Assembly: GCA_022606425.2 (NCBI GenBank) | Contig: JAHDVF020001466.1 | Span: 911,501-975,500, forward strand | DNA: 64,000 nucleotides | Reading direction: 5' to 3' | From: Lepidostoma basale | Taxonomy: Eukaryota > Arthropoda > Insecta > Trichoptera > Lepidostomatidae | Shown: positions 54,452 through 63,639 of the stretch, piece after piece | Position numbering within the stretch: position 1 is the first letter of the stretch | Layout of the letters: each line of letters begins with the position of its first letter | Translations under genes and position numbers: made by a program | Notes under the pieces: generated by a model | Databases searched by the model: none | Seen by the model: the letters and a program-made list of their open reading frames with translations, nothing else | What the model was told of the DNA's origin: nothing

Positions 54452-54525
54452 CATTGTTTTTCCGCACATTCTTCTTAGTGACCTCATTTCTACGGCGTTT
54501 ATCCTACTTTCATCCTTCTTCACTT
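53995..54525 (-). pseudogene. RTE-like copy (minus) split by an opposite RTE
   Basis: The right-hand coding half 54459-54525 (KKDESRINAVEMRSLRRMCG region) and the left half 53995-54169 (MYDRISNDEVRKESKADEC, GSLRWFGHMERMDEGRMA) are contiguous in the element once the insertion at 54170-54449 is ignored. The C-terminal third and tail are missing. Confidence 0.85.
54170..54449 (+). pseudogene. RTE-like 3' end nested in the opposite RTE, with long (TTAG)n tail
   Basis: Intact end of the frame: NDVNGTRNRGRPRKTW, NVGHVRSQRNRHACMTRCMN, QERKVWQSILSAYPFGETA, stop. It is followed by about 15 TTAG units (54388-54450). The TSD TACATTGTT flanks it (54161-54169, 54450-54458). The clean TSD and pure tail make it one of the youngest RTE insertions in the window. 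Confidence 0.9.
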
Positions 54526-54552
54526 ATGGGAATGACGGGTTCCATGTTCGAA

Positions 54553-54655
54553 GTCGAAGTTATGTCAGGGTGAAATATTATGGCGGTCAAACTCCTCTGC
54601 CTACACTTCCAGGGAAACGGTGATGGTTAGTTAGTTAGTTAGTTAGTTAGTACCA
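54553..54655 (+). pseudogene. RTE-like terminal fragment
   Basis: HVRSRSYVRVKYYGGQTPLP-like decayed end, then GGTGATGG and five GTTA units. Confidence 0.7.
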
Positions 54656-55129
54656 CCTTTAGACAAATCCATAAACCCGAAGCGTATTCAGCATCGAATC
54701 AAGTAAATTGGATTGAGAATCGCATTCTATCTTATAGACCTCATCAATCTTTGAAAATATAACTACTTTGTAAATGAATTTTGCAAATCTAAACAAGATC
54801 ATATATTCACAACTTCAAGTATACGGTCAGTATAGGAATTATGCTGACAATATCTAGGAAAAGTTGTGTATTGAAATTATTAAGTTTAGTAGAGCGGTCA
54901 AGTTTATCAATCCTTGGCCTTAGTGAACAATCGGGCGCGTATTGGTCGGAGCGCTTGTGGCTAGCTTAACAATATCAGATAAGTCTCCCAGGCTCTATAC
55001 AAAGCTATGTCCGTGTCGAACAATGACGGCTCGTGACATTAGAAAAAACTGAATTTTGCAATGAAACACTTTTTTGTATTTAATAATTATCATCGAAAGG
55101 AGGAAGATAACTCCTAAATACAAAAAATC
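54656..55129. other. Intergenic
   Basis: No gene. A GC-moderate piece lies at 54.92-55.03 kb. Confidence 0.4.
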
Positions 55130-55385
55130 CATGGAGAAGGTGCGTGCATCCATGCGCACCATTTGTCCGAACCAACGCAGCGATCCTTTCATAATTTGTT
55201 CTTAATACCTTCTACTGCTCTACATTCCTTTCTTATATCAGCATTTGAGATTCTGTCGTATATCGTTCTACCATATAGGTTGTAGGGACCTCATCTCTGT
55301 CGCATATATTCTGCTCTCATCCTTCTTTTGTCAGTTCCATGCTTCGCTTCCAAACATAAGGATTGGGACCAGAAATTTTGTTACC
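55130..55385 (-). pseudogene. RTE-like internal fragment
   Basis: The reverse complement covers the VPILMFGSEAWN, KDESRIYATEMRSLQP, YDRISNADIRKECRAVEG and GSLRWFGQMVRMDAR regions. The C-terminal third is absent at the left edge. Confidence 0.78.
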
Positions 55386-55471
55386 AGTTGATAACCTAAA
55401 TTGCAAAAAGTGCAAGTTAGATGAATAATAGTTTTTCTATAAGTTAAGTAAAGTAGTCACAGAAGTTGTTT

Positions 55472-55590
55472 GGTTGATTTGATCGAGCCACGTTTTCTTC
55501 AGTATTCGTATAGTATTTGCTTGCATCGACGAGTATGCGTTCATACCCATGCATTCTTCATTTATTATTTTCAAAGTCAAAACCATTCTT
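55472..55590 (-). pseudogene. RTE-like fragment, poorly preserved
   Basis: GATCGAGCCACGTTTTCTTCAG is the reverse complement of the KKTWLDQ region. The rest diverges. Confidence 0.45.
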
Positions 55591-55639
55591 AATACAATTG
55601 TGAGAAAACTTCTGATTTCTGCATCGGTGTAAACTAATT

Positions 55640-55795
55640 ATAAATTATTTTTATTGTATTTTATGGGAATGACATAATGCTAGACACTTGATAATGTTTA
55701 AGAAAGGCGATACATGTCATACTAAAATATAAGATAACTTCTAGAAAACTGACGTATTTTTGAAATTAATTATTTAATGTGGAGTTTCACATATT
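55640..55795. repeat. Hammerhead-like family A palindrome, degraded
   Basis: TATTTTATGGGAATGACATAA on the left and GACATG..-type mirror on the right (GGCGATACATGTCATACTAA, AACTTCTAGAAAACTGACG), around a centre near 55.69 kb. Confidence 0.6.
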
Positions 55796-55849
55796 TTTTT
55801 AAGAAACGATAAATAAATTAAGAGTTTCGTATTTTTTAAACAGATGTCA

Positions 55850-56560
55850 GGTTTTATTTTAACGACCGTCACGAACCGCAACTGTTTCTGATTTGTGAGG
55901 TATTCCATTTCTAGTTACGTGGAGTATTCCGAACGCCTAGAGACGGGGGCACAGAATTCCTCTCGGTCAATTGAATAGAATAGAGCTCCCCCGGTCCATT
56001 TACAGTCTCCTTATATCGGTATTTTTAACTTTACCATGTCGGGAGACCGGAGTGAAAAAAAATGTATCGCAACACATGTAGCGATCGTAGCAGAGCACGT
56101 TTATGACCTATGTGATAAAAAGGATATTTGTAAGAAAGTACACAGAATTCATTTGTTAAAATTAAAATAAAATATTTTTGAACATGGAACAATATAAAGA
56201 AGAAGTAATTTTTAAAAGGTGGATAATTTTTTTTTGTGTTTTAGAAGTTCTAATATAAACCGGGATAAATAATCTTTTTAGAAGTAAAATACAATATAAT
56301 TATTTAATATGTTTTTGAACAAATAATACTTATACCAAATAATTCAACTTCAATGTTACGATAATGTCAATATGCTTTTGTTGAAACGCCATCACATCAT
56401 ACGTCATATTATGTGAGATGATTAATTTATTTATTTGGCGCCAGATCATTGTTGTTATTAAGCACAGAATCGAGAAATACCGATGAATACATGGCACGAG
56501 CAAGTAGATTTTAAAACCTATTTTATAATTTTTATTTATTAGAATATATATTTTGTTTAA
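55850..56560. other. Intergenic; moderate-GC piece at 55.86-56.06 kb
   Basis: Unassigned. No ORF of note. The rest is AT-rich. Confidence 0.4.
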
Positions 56561-56569
56561 ACTTATAGA

Positions 56570-56890
56570 TATAAAATAATAGAACACTTTGTATTTAACC
56601 ACGATATGTACCGTACCAGTATGTATTGGTATAACGTGGTTTAATGCGAAGTGTTTATTATTTTAAATCTACAAGTTTAAAATGTCTAACCACAAAGAGA
56701 GTGCTTCACTCAAAAAAGATATAGTTATAAAATATAGTAAATATCTTTATAATATCACTGAGGAAGGACCGGGTTGTCCGAAACATGTCTGATATTTAAT
56801 TTAATATTTTTTAAATTTAGTGTTGTACTTATATACAAAGTATATAAAAAAGAAAAAGACAAATATAGATATTTAGTTTAATTCCACCAG
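56570..56890 (+). repeat. Hammerhead family B, full-length-looking unit
   Basis: The upstream part contains a 21-bp imperfect inverted repeat (56583-56603 / 56635-56655, AACACTTTGTATTTAACCAC and mirror) and GTTTAAAATGTCTAACCA, shared with 2985-3090. The hammerhead lies at 56751-56796. The downstream part, ending TATACAAAGTATATAAAAA, is shared with 109-215. Confidence 0.72.
56751..56796 (+). ncRNA. Hammerhead ribozyme, intact consensus (family B)
   Basis: AATATCA (56751-56757) pairs perfectly over 7 bp with TGATATT (56790-56796) as helix I. The core is CTGAGGA (56758-56764), one extra A, helix II GGAC/GTCC with loop CGGGTT, GAAA (56780-56783), and helix III AC/GU around AU. C17 is 56789, so predicted cleavage falls between 56789 and 56790. 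Every conserved core position is present. The single extra base after A9 is the one known variation tolerated in the CChMVd viroid hammerhead. Type I topology (open helix I), like ribozymes of Penelope elements and other hammerhead retroelements. Confidence 0.72.
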
Positions 56891-57821
56891 GTTGGATGAC
56901 TTCGATCCTTTCAGTTCGTTTCCATCTTCTGGTACATATGTAAAAGTTTGATATAAAACTATGTGGAATTCAACTAAATTTAAATTATAAAAATCGTCGT
57001 TTACAATTAACTTCAACCTAGAATTTTCAATGAATATTCAAAAATATAAAGTGATAATCCGTCACCTTTTTAATAAAATATATTTTAATTAAAATATTTC
57101 CAGTTATTAACTTTTACGAATATAAAAACAAAGCTGTCGAATTTAATGCGTATTTTTATATTAAGTATATTATAATTTTGTTGCTTTTTACAATAAACAA
57201 AATAATAACAGGCACGCTACGCAATCCTCTCCTGGTTGAGACGAGTAAGGATAGTTCGCAGTAGGTGGAGGGACGAACATCCATTGAACTTGCAGCAAAA
57301 CATGTTTATGGGTGTGAAAATAAAGATGCTAATGTAATGAGCCTCTCCCTCTGCCATACTTCCTCGCGGCCGCTTTTAAATGGGATAACAAAATTGATAG
57401 TGTGTGCTGGCCAGCAAGATTGATCACTTCATTTGGTTGTAATACGAAAAATAATACTGGATTTGCGATGCCCGCTAAACCTGGGTCTATCTACAGACTG
57501 CCGAATGTCTGCAGTGCAAAACGAGTTTGTTCAAATCTAATACTTTGGAGAGCTTATGCTAAATAATTTGGAAACGGGTAGTTTATATCTTTGAAATATC
57601 TTCCATAAATCTAAGGAACATTTGAATTTGAAAAAATAAAATTTCTTATGAAACGAATGGGGCAAGAAATGTGCCTCCACGTATGGTGTTACTATAACTA
57701 TAACACCCCTGGAAACAACACCAATTCGGCCAAACCATCCACCACAATGGCAAGAAAAAATAAGGATATGATTATTAACCCTTTAAGGGTCATTTCGTTA
57801 GGATCAAACTCGTTTGTCATT
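56891..57821. other. Intergenic
   Basis: No gene. A moderate-GC piece at 57.21-57.42 kb is unassigned, as is the 93-codon frame at 57648-57929, which runs into a CR1-like tail. Confidence 0.4.
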
Positions 57822-57975
57822 AATAATAATAATAATAAGGCTAATTTGTATAGCGCCGTTTTCGTGAATAGCTCACCTCAAGGGCGCTTAGCTCACCTCA
57901 AGGGCGCTTTGGCACATCTAAAATTGTGAGCGAGATGTGTAGGCACATCTAAAACGCGTCATTGGCACATCTTAA
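57822..57975 (-). repeat. CR1-like 3' end with a 20-bp tandem duplication
   Basis: (TAA)n, TTTGTATAGCGCCGTTTTCG, then GCTCACCTCAAGGGCGCTTA at 57871-57890, repeated at 57891-57910 with one change. Confidence 0.8.
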
Positions 57976-57999
57976 AAGAATAATCATATAGTAATTTTA

Positions 58000-58345
58000 T
58001 AAATAACTAACTAACTAACTAAATAACCATCACGCCGTTTCCCCGAAGCGCGTTCACGCTCTTATGTATTATATATACACGCACAAGCGGTGGGCAGGGA
58101 TGGATCGCCACACTGTTCTATCCTGACATAATTCTTGTGCGTCTTCTAAATTCATACACGCGACATGCACGCGCGTCGATTGTTCCTACTTCGAACATGA
58201 CCGCCTTTCAGTAATTGATTAATTGGGTCATGCCATGTCTTCCTTGGCCTTCCTCGACTTATTTTCCCATTTACACAACTTGTATATATCTTTTTAACCA
58301 TTCTTCCCTCATCCATTCGTTCCATATGTCCAAATCATCTAAGTG
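58000..58345 (-). pseudogene. RTE-like 3' end with a 34-bp micro-insertion
   Basis: CTAACTAACTAACTAA tail, CCGTTTCCCCGAAG, then an alien 34-bp AT-rich piece flanked by AAGCG (58046-58050, 58085-58089), then the rest of the C-terminus (RSIPAHR.., HVRSRNNRRACMSRV, FGHMERMDEG). Truncated at the FGH block. Confidence 0.82.
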
Positions 58346-59470
58346 TTATATAAATAAGTAAGTATTATATAAATAAAATTTAATAAAAAGTTTTTTCTGC
58401 GTGATTAAATAGTTTTAGTTCTCTTCTAGGTAATTAATGATAATTTCTACAACAACAAATGAAAATGTAAATTTATTCTTGCAAATGTTAAATAAGTAAC
58501 AATTAACGTATAATTTATGGATATTTTTACCTATGCCGAGTTCTAATTATTATCTCTATTAACTCTACACGCAATAGTCTTAAATAAAATAGCGTAGGTT
58601 TGTCCTTGTTGCGTATGAATTATGTGTTTTTATTAGGCACTGTTTGAGCATATGACAAAATTATGACGTCAACATAGTATAGAAAGTCCATAATGAACTT
58701 GTTCTTTTCCCATTTGGACGTGTTAGAAAACATTAGATAAAACGAGACAAATTACTCGCACTGCAAGCGTTGCGCGATGACGTCACGTACATTACGAGCA
58801 CTCGAGAAACATGTTCTCTTCTCAGTTAGCACATTGTTACACGGTAGTTAAAGCGAGATGTGTAGGTATGTATCGCTATCCTCCACACTGGAAGCAATTT
58901 AATCCCACCATCCTTCATACGTGGCAATATTTTAATTACAATTTCATCTTTGGCGCTCTGCGAAGCTCTTCGTTTGTTTTGCGAGAGTCGTGGGGAATTA
59001 TGACCCCTACGCCCTTGCAGGTAAGGATTCGAATCGCTCGTGAAATATCGCATGTTTTGCGCGGTAAGCGTTTAATTGGCGTTCGTGCTACACGCACTAA
59101 TCTGTTATAACTTTATTAGCAAATGATAAGTCGGGAACTATAATGAACACTTCTTTTGGAGAAAATATACCTACATTAACACATGCGAATAAACTCATAT
59201 GTATAATATTTTATATACACACACATATACAATCATTTAATGACATATCTAACTGAATCAAAGCGAAATAAATATATTTTAATATATTTAAGTAGTGAAC
59301 GTGCATCTAAACATAATATATACTTTAATTATTAAACATTTAAAATATGTATGAAATTGATGATGCGAATTTTAAATGCGTGAATAGTGAGTAATATATT
59401 AAGGGCATATTAATATAAAAGTGGATGTTGAAGAAGAATCAGCTCTGCGAAAAAATATATATTATACCTA
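58346..59470. other. Intergenic; GC-richer island at 58.73-59.10 kb
   Basis: The island holds overlapping frames on both strands (58811-59110 plus, 58826-59053 minus), no domain recognised. TTGCGCGATGACGTCACGTA at 58768-58787 contains a perfect CRE-type TGACGTCA palindrome (58776-58783), so a regulatory role is possible. Confidence 0.4.
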
Positions 59471-59474
59471 TCGT

Positions 59475-59640
59475 ACAAAACTTAAATAAGTTAAGATGTT
59501 TATTGTGTCTTGAACTATGGTGTTAAACTCCAAATTAAAAAATATGTATTTTGAGGAAAACATCTATTTTATAGAAGTTTAATGGTATTTCATGGGAATT
59601 ATTAAATACGTATTTACATTATCAAATGTTAACATTTGAC
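59475..59640. repeat. Hammerhead-like family A, head-to-head, truncated
   Basis: ATTTTATAGAAGTTTAATGG, CATGGGAATTATTAAA on the left. The centre is ATCAAATGTTAACATTTGAC. The right arm is cut after TTGACAATGCC by the following retrotransposon fragment. Confidence 0.55.
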
Positions 59641-60015
59641 AATGCCCTTGAGATGTGGATATATCACAGAATGCTCCATATACCGTGGACCGATAGGGTC
59701 AGTAATGCAGACGTACTACAGAGAGCAAGAGTCAATCGAGAACTGTTGTCGAGTGTAAAAATTTGAAAGGTCTCATATTTGGGTCATGTGCTAAGGGGAG
59801 AAAAATACCACCTCCTTCGACTGATTTTAATGGGTAAAGTGGAGGGACACCGGCAAATCGGTAGAAGGCAGCTGTCCTGTCTGCGGAACATTAAATAATG
59901 GACAGGAATTACAAGAAATCAGAACCTGTTCCAAGTGGCGCAGGACAGAGATGCCTTTGCTGCAGTGATCGCCAACGTCGGGGGGACCTGACACGGCACC
60001 GAAAGAAAACGAAGA
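59640..60015 (+). pseudogene. Non-LTR retrotransposon C-terminus (family X10)
   Basis: Frameshifted: FEMWIYHRMLHIPWTDRVSN, RARVNRELLSSVK, YLGHVLRGEKYHLLRLILMG, KVEGHRQIGRRQLSCL, then NLFQVAQDRDAFAAVIANVG with a stop. The MW.WRR(M)L.I.W.(D/E)R..N and LGHV.R..KY motifs are typical of an insect LINE clade. Only the last ~110 codons remain. Confidence 0.8.
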
Positions 60016-60734
60016 AATGAAACCCTAGAATGGTGAAGCAAGTCACTCTTAAAAATATAATATAATATAAGTTTTTTCAAATATATTTGATTAAGATTAT
60101 AAATAAACAATACTGAAAACAAACTGATCCCATTTGGGGGCTATCGAAACTATATGTTGGGTAAATGATCGCTAGTACAATACTGATTTTTTAAATAATG
60201 CCAAATTAAGTGCACAATTATGAATCGGTATCGAAACCAGTCGATAGTGAAAGGTGATCAAAGATTGAAGCAAAATGTAAAACAAAACTTGTTCAAATTG
60301 TGTCTGATCTAAATTTTGTTTTGCTTGTTAATTTTTTAATGTCAATCCTTTCGTGTCCATCGTGCTCACACAGACGTAGGGCTGAAAGCAAAGAATAGGG
60401 AAGACGAAGCAAAGCGGCGATGTACTCCGCAGATAACATGGCATGATTCTTATAATTGGCTCCGAACCGATCCCCGTATATAACTCCGGAGCCGGTACGA
60501 CAGATGTCACTCAGTGCAGGTTGAACGTGTGGAAGAATTTTCTCAGTGGGTGGTAGACGGCAAAGATGCAACTTGTATCGAGCGAGATACTTTGGCAATA
60601 TTGATTCAATGAAAAAAATTAACGAAAGCAAATACGCTCAAATGAACTTTTACATATTGAGGAAACTGCAGGTTTTCTGGAAGTTTCAGAAAAACATATG
60701 ATAATACTAAACTAGCTTATTTAAAAAATGTAAT
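60016..60734. other. Intergenic with an orphan minus-strand frame
   Basis: The minus-strand frame 60631-60293 (112 codons, containing LARYKLHLCRLPPTEKILPH and SGVIYGDRFGANYKNHAML) lies in a GC-moderate stretch. No family is recognised. It may be a relic of a coding exon or an unknown transposon; evidence is weak. Confidence 0.3.
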
Positions 60735-60800
60735 TTTCTTGAATTAATCATCTTCAAAGCGCTGTGGAAAAGTGCTCCATTTTATAGATTAGATATAGAT
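60735..60800 (-). repeat. CR1-like 3' end remnant
   Basis: TTAATCATCTTCAAAGCGC, then GTGCTCCATTTTATAGATTA resembles the 40.6-kb terminus (GCTCATCTCAAGGGCGC, GCTCCGTTTTATCAAC). Confidence 0.45.
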
Positions 60801-60809
60801 AATATATTA

Positions 60810-60940
60810 TTTAATTAATACGAATGAAAACGTCAGTTTTCTAGAAGTTTTATTATATTTTATTGAAATATTATATTACGCCTTGCTGAGGCAAGTAAAG
60901 CAAGCCATTTTCGTAAAATATAATAAAACCAAAATTAATT
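60810..60940. repeat. Hammerhead-like family A palindrome, degraded
   Basis: AACGTCAGTTTTCTAGAAG, TTTTATTATATTTTATTGAA and CGCCTTGCTGAGGCAAG, then a mirror half (AAAATATAATAAAACC). The GAAAC boxes are lost. Confidence 0.5.
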
Positions 60941-61936
60941 ATTCCATTATTCAGATTTTTTAAGTATCAATGCGTTTTTTTCGTTCCATTTATATGAGTT
61001 GGTTATTATCGAAATGTTTTAAGTTAGGAAACTCTCATCATTAATACGATTATAATGATTTAAAGTTTACAATATATAAAGATAGCATTTTTTGAAATTT
61101 AAAGGTTATTTTATTTATAAAAGATATGAACTGAAAACAGTGGGTTTTCTACTTATGACAGTGTGAACGCCTTAAAGTTTGTCAAAAAGTAAATGAAATG
61201 ATTTAAAAATAGGTAAGTTAGTTTGAAATAATATGGATTTCATTTTGAAATAAAATTAATTGTGTAAACATTTATAAAAAATAATTTGCTTAAAAGACAC
61301 TGGTTCAAATGTTTTTTTTTTTAATTTGACATCCAATTTTGTTTAAAACGGTAGCCCTGTCCACAGTTTTGGTTCACTCTCGGCAGATACCAGATCTGAT
61401 AACGCTAATAAGAGGCAACTGGATGGGAATAAGAGATGAGAAAAACCCTCAGATGCACATATCTGTACTTATAGGCGGTACATGACGTAGGTGCACGTGG
61501 ACCGACAAAGCGTGGATGCTGTGGGAGAACGAGTTTAATTGGATGATTAAGGATAGCCGTTTTCGAAATCTCCTGATTTTTATTGGGTGATAAGATAATC
61601 AGAGAAATTTTAGATGCTTTTAAAGTGCTCCCAAATATATTCAATTGTATTATGAAAGATATCACGTTACAAGTTTTTTTTTTTTTTTTCTATATGATTT
61701 TAGGGTTTTAGACCTTCATCATTGGGAGAATGATACAAACTAACCTAAACAGGTTTTAAATAGGGCAATTTATTTTTGATTGTACGACATTAAGCATAAG
61801 ATAAAGACAGGCCGACAAATACCATTGAGACTGTATTCACTTTATAGGATTATAAAATAATATTTAAAAATCTAATAAAACGCATACTTATCGCTCTTTT
61901 TACATTATATACGCTACAAGGAAACAAAAAAAACTT
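60941..61936. other. Intergenic
   Basis: AT-rich with a GC-moderate piece at 61.38-61.56 kb (an 86-codon minus frame, no domain). Nothing recognised. Confidence 0.4.
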
Positions 61937-62168
61937 ACTAACCATCACGCCGTCTCCCCGAAAGGGTAGGCAGAAATAATGGACTGCCACACTTTAACCG
62001 ATGCGGCAATCCATTCTTCTTTTTTCGCCCCCGCGAGAGTCGTGGTGTGATGGGTTGCGAACCTCATCGCCACCAATAGGCATCTCCCGCGCACACTTCG
62101 ATCGCCCAACGTCCACAAAATAAATCTAAAATAAATTATTTAAAATATAATGATATAAAATACAAACA
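61937..62168 (-). mobile_element. Composite SINE-like family Z
   Basis: Same organisation as 45850-46088 in reverse: RTE tail (TTACTAACCATCACGCCGTC, GGGTAGGCAGAAATAATGG), then the GC-rich module (GTGGTGTGATGGGTTGCGAA, CGCCACCAATAGG, GCACACTTCGATCG), and the AT-rich head (CCACAAAATAAATCTAAA, ATGATATAAAATACAAA). Confidence 0.8.
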
Positions 62169-62812
62169 GGGAAACGATAAATTAAAAAAATATATGTGTA
62201 TTTTGCGGTCATGATAACATGTTCGGTTAAATATGAAAAATAATAATAATAGCCACTAGAGATAAACCTCTATATGTCAGAAGATCTTTGTCAAATACCA
62301 ATGTTTAGTCATGCCATTTTTTAAATTATAATAATAGTTGCTAACAAACCATGGAAAGCGTGTCAAAATATTCAGGAATGTCGGTTTATTGTAAGAAAAT
62401 AAAAACTTAAATCACTTGACGCGAACACCCACGAAATTTCAAACGAAATCTATTTAAAAAATATATTATGTTATGTATATGAATCATGCTCCCGTGCCAT
62501 TAATCTTCCAATACATTAATGGATTTTTTCAAAACGCGATCCTCCCAGTTCGCACAATGCACCTAATAAAAGAGGCATTAGCCATTCGTCTTGTGCCCCC
62601 AAATAAATAATAAAACACCTTATCTGCATCACCCCAACGTTTCGAGATGCAATTTTTTTCCATCCCACCTTAATCCAGATGGTAATAAATATAAATAAGA
62701 TGCCAACATCCTACATAGGAATATACCTCTATGTATTCGTTTGATTTATCTCGCGCGTACTTATCATGATACAAACATATTAAAAATGTACATTTTATGT
62801 TCTTTAAATATA
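62169..62812. other. Intergenic
   Basis: No gene. A moderate-GC piece at 62.53-62.68 kb has no identity. Confidence 0.4.
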
Positions 62813-63486
62813 CTGGGTGTATCGGACGTATGCGAGTAGTTTTAATTTTAATAATTTTTTATTATTTTTTTAATTTTTATTTGATTTTTAACTATACTAA
62901 TTTTATTATTTAATTTCGTGTTTGTATTTTGTGTTAATTTAAGTTTAATTCGTTTTAGTTTAATTTGTTTATGTTAAAATAAATAAGGCAATCGGTAGCG
63001 CTTAGCAACGAGATACATGCAGTAGCTCAATCGAGATTATTCTTGGAATAATTTTGCGGTTGATCGCGCGATGTTAAACAGCCAATCAGAGGCCTTGGCA
63101 ACACATCGGCTGACTAAATTTCTCCGGAATTGGAAAAAACGTTGAATAACCGTTTTTTCTAGTTTGCGGAGACTATATAAGCGGGTCTTGTAAGGACTCG
63201 GCCTTCTCTCTTCCTTCAAATTCTGACACGCGTGGACACGCTGCGCGTAAGAGGCTTGGCGCTCTTAATTAAGTAAAAACCAGTATTTGAGCTACTGTAA
63301 ACTTCTCTTTGCTTCTACCCTGCACCGATTGCCGCATATAATATAATAAAACTTTGTTTTATTACACAATCATCATCACGCCGTATTCTCCGTTTAACCA
63401 TTCACACCACATCGGAGACGAGCAGCAGTCAGCGGCCAAAATAAATATTAATAGTACGGGGGGAGCAATCTGTCCCGTACACTGGG
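62813..63486. mobile_element. Solo LTR with 5-bp target-site duplication
   Basis: CTGGG occurs at 62813-62817 and 63482-63486. Between them the 664-bp unit starts TGTATCGGAC and ends GTCCCGTACA, so the termini are TG..CA and imperfect 10-bp inverted repeats. Inside, on the plus strand, are a TATA box (TATATAA, 63174-63180) and, ~165 bp later, a polyadenylation signal (AATAAA, 63345-63350) with a T/G-rich follow-up: U3-R-U5 order. No gag/pol lies next to it, so it is the product of LTR-LTR recombination. The superfamily is uncertain. Confidence 0.82.
63174..63180 (+). promoter_or_regulatory. TATA box of the solo LTR
   Basis: TATATAA followed by GCGGGTC. It is the only strong TATA in a GC-moderate context here and lies at the U3/R position. 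Confidence 0.6.
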
Positions 63487-63639
63487 TTTTTCAACTTAAA
63501 ATAATGTGATTGTTTTTTTTTATTAACTAAAGACAATAACAATTTAGAATTTTATCTACAAATTAATTGAAAGAGCTGCTGTTCCACTGTAATTGAGTTA
63601 ATTGTTTCAATACATTTAGATGATTTTGTATTTTCATCA

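Noticed and set aside
12255..58345. Dispersed GGAGGGGTAGGCAG/CTAAC blocks as a CRISPR-like or satellite array
   Set aside because: The blocks are the terminal coding region and tail of truncated RTE retrotransposons, on both strands and at irregular spacing, with recognisable C-terminal protein motifs.
60293..60631. 112-codon minus-strand frame as a gene
   Set aside because: No family similarity that I can see and no start or splice context; recorded as an orphan frame with low confidence.
61679..61740. CATCATTGGGAGAATGATAC as another hammerhead-like repeat
   Set aside because: No GAAAC box at the right distance on either strand.
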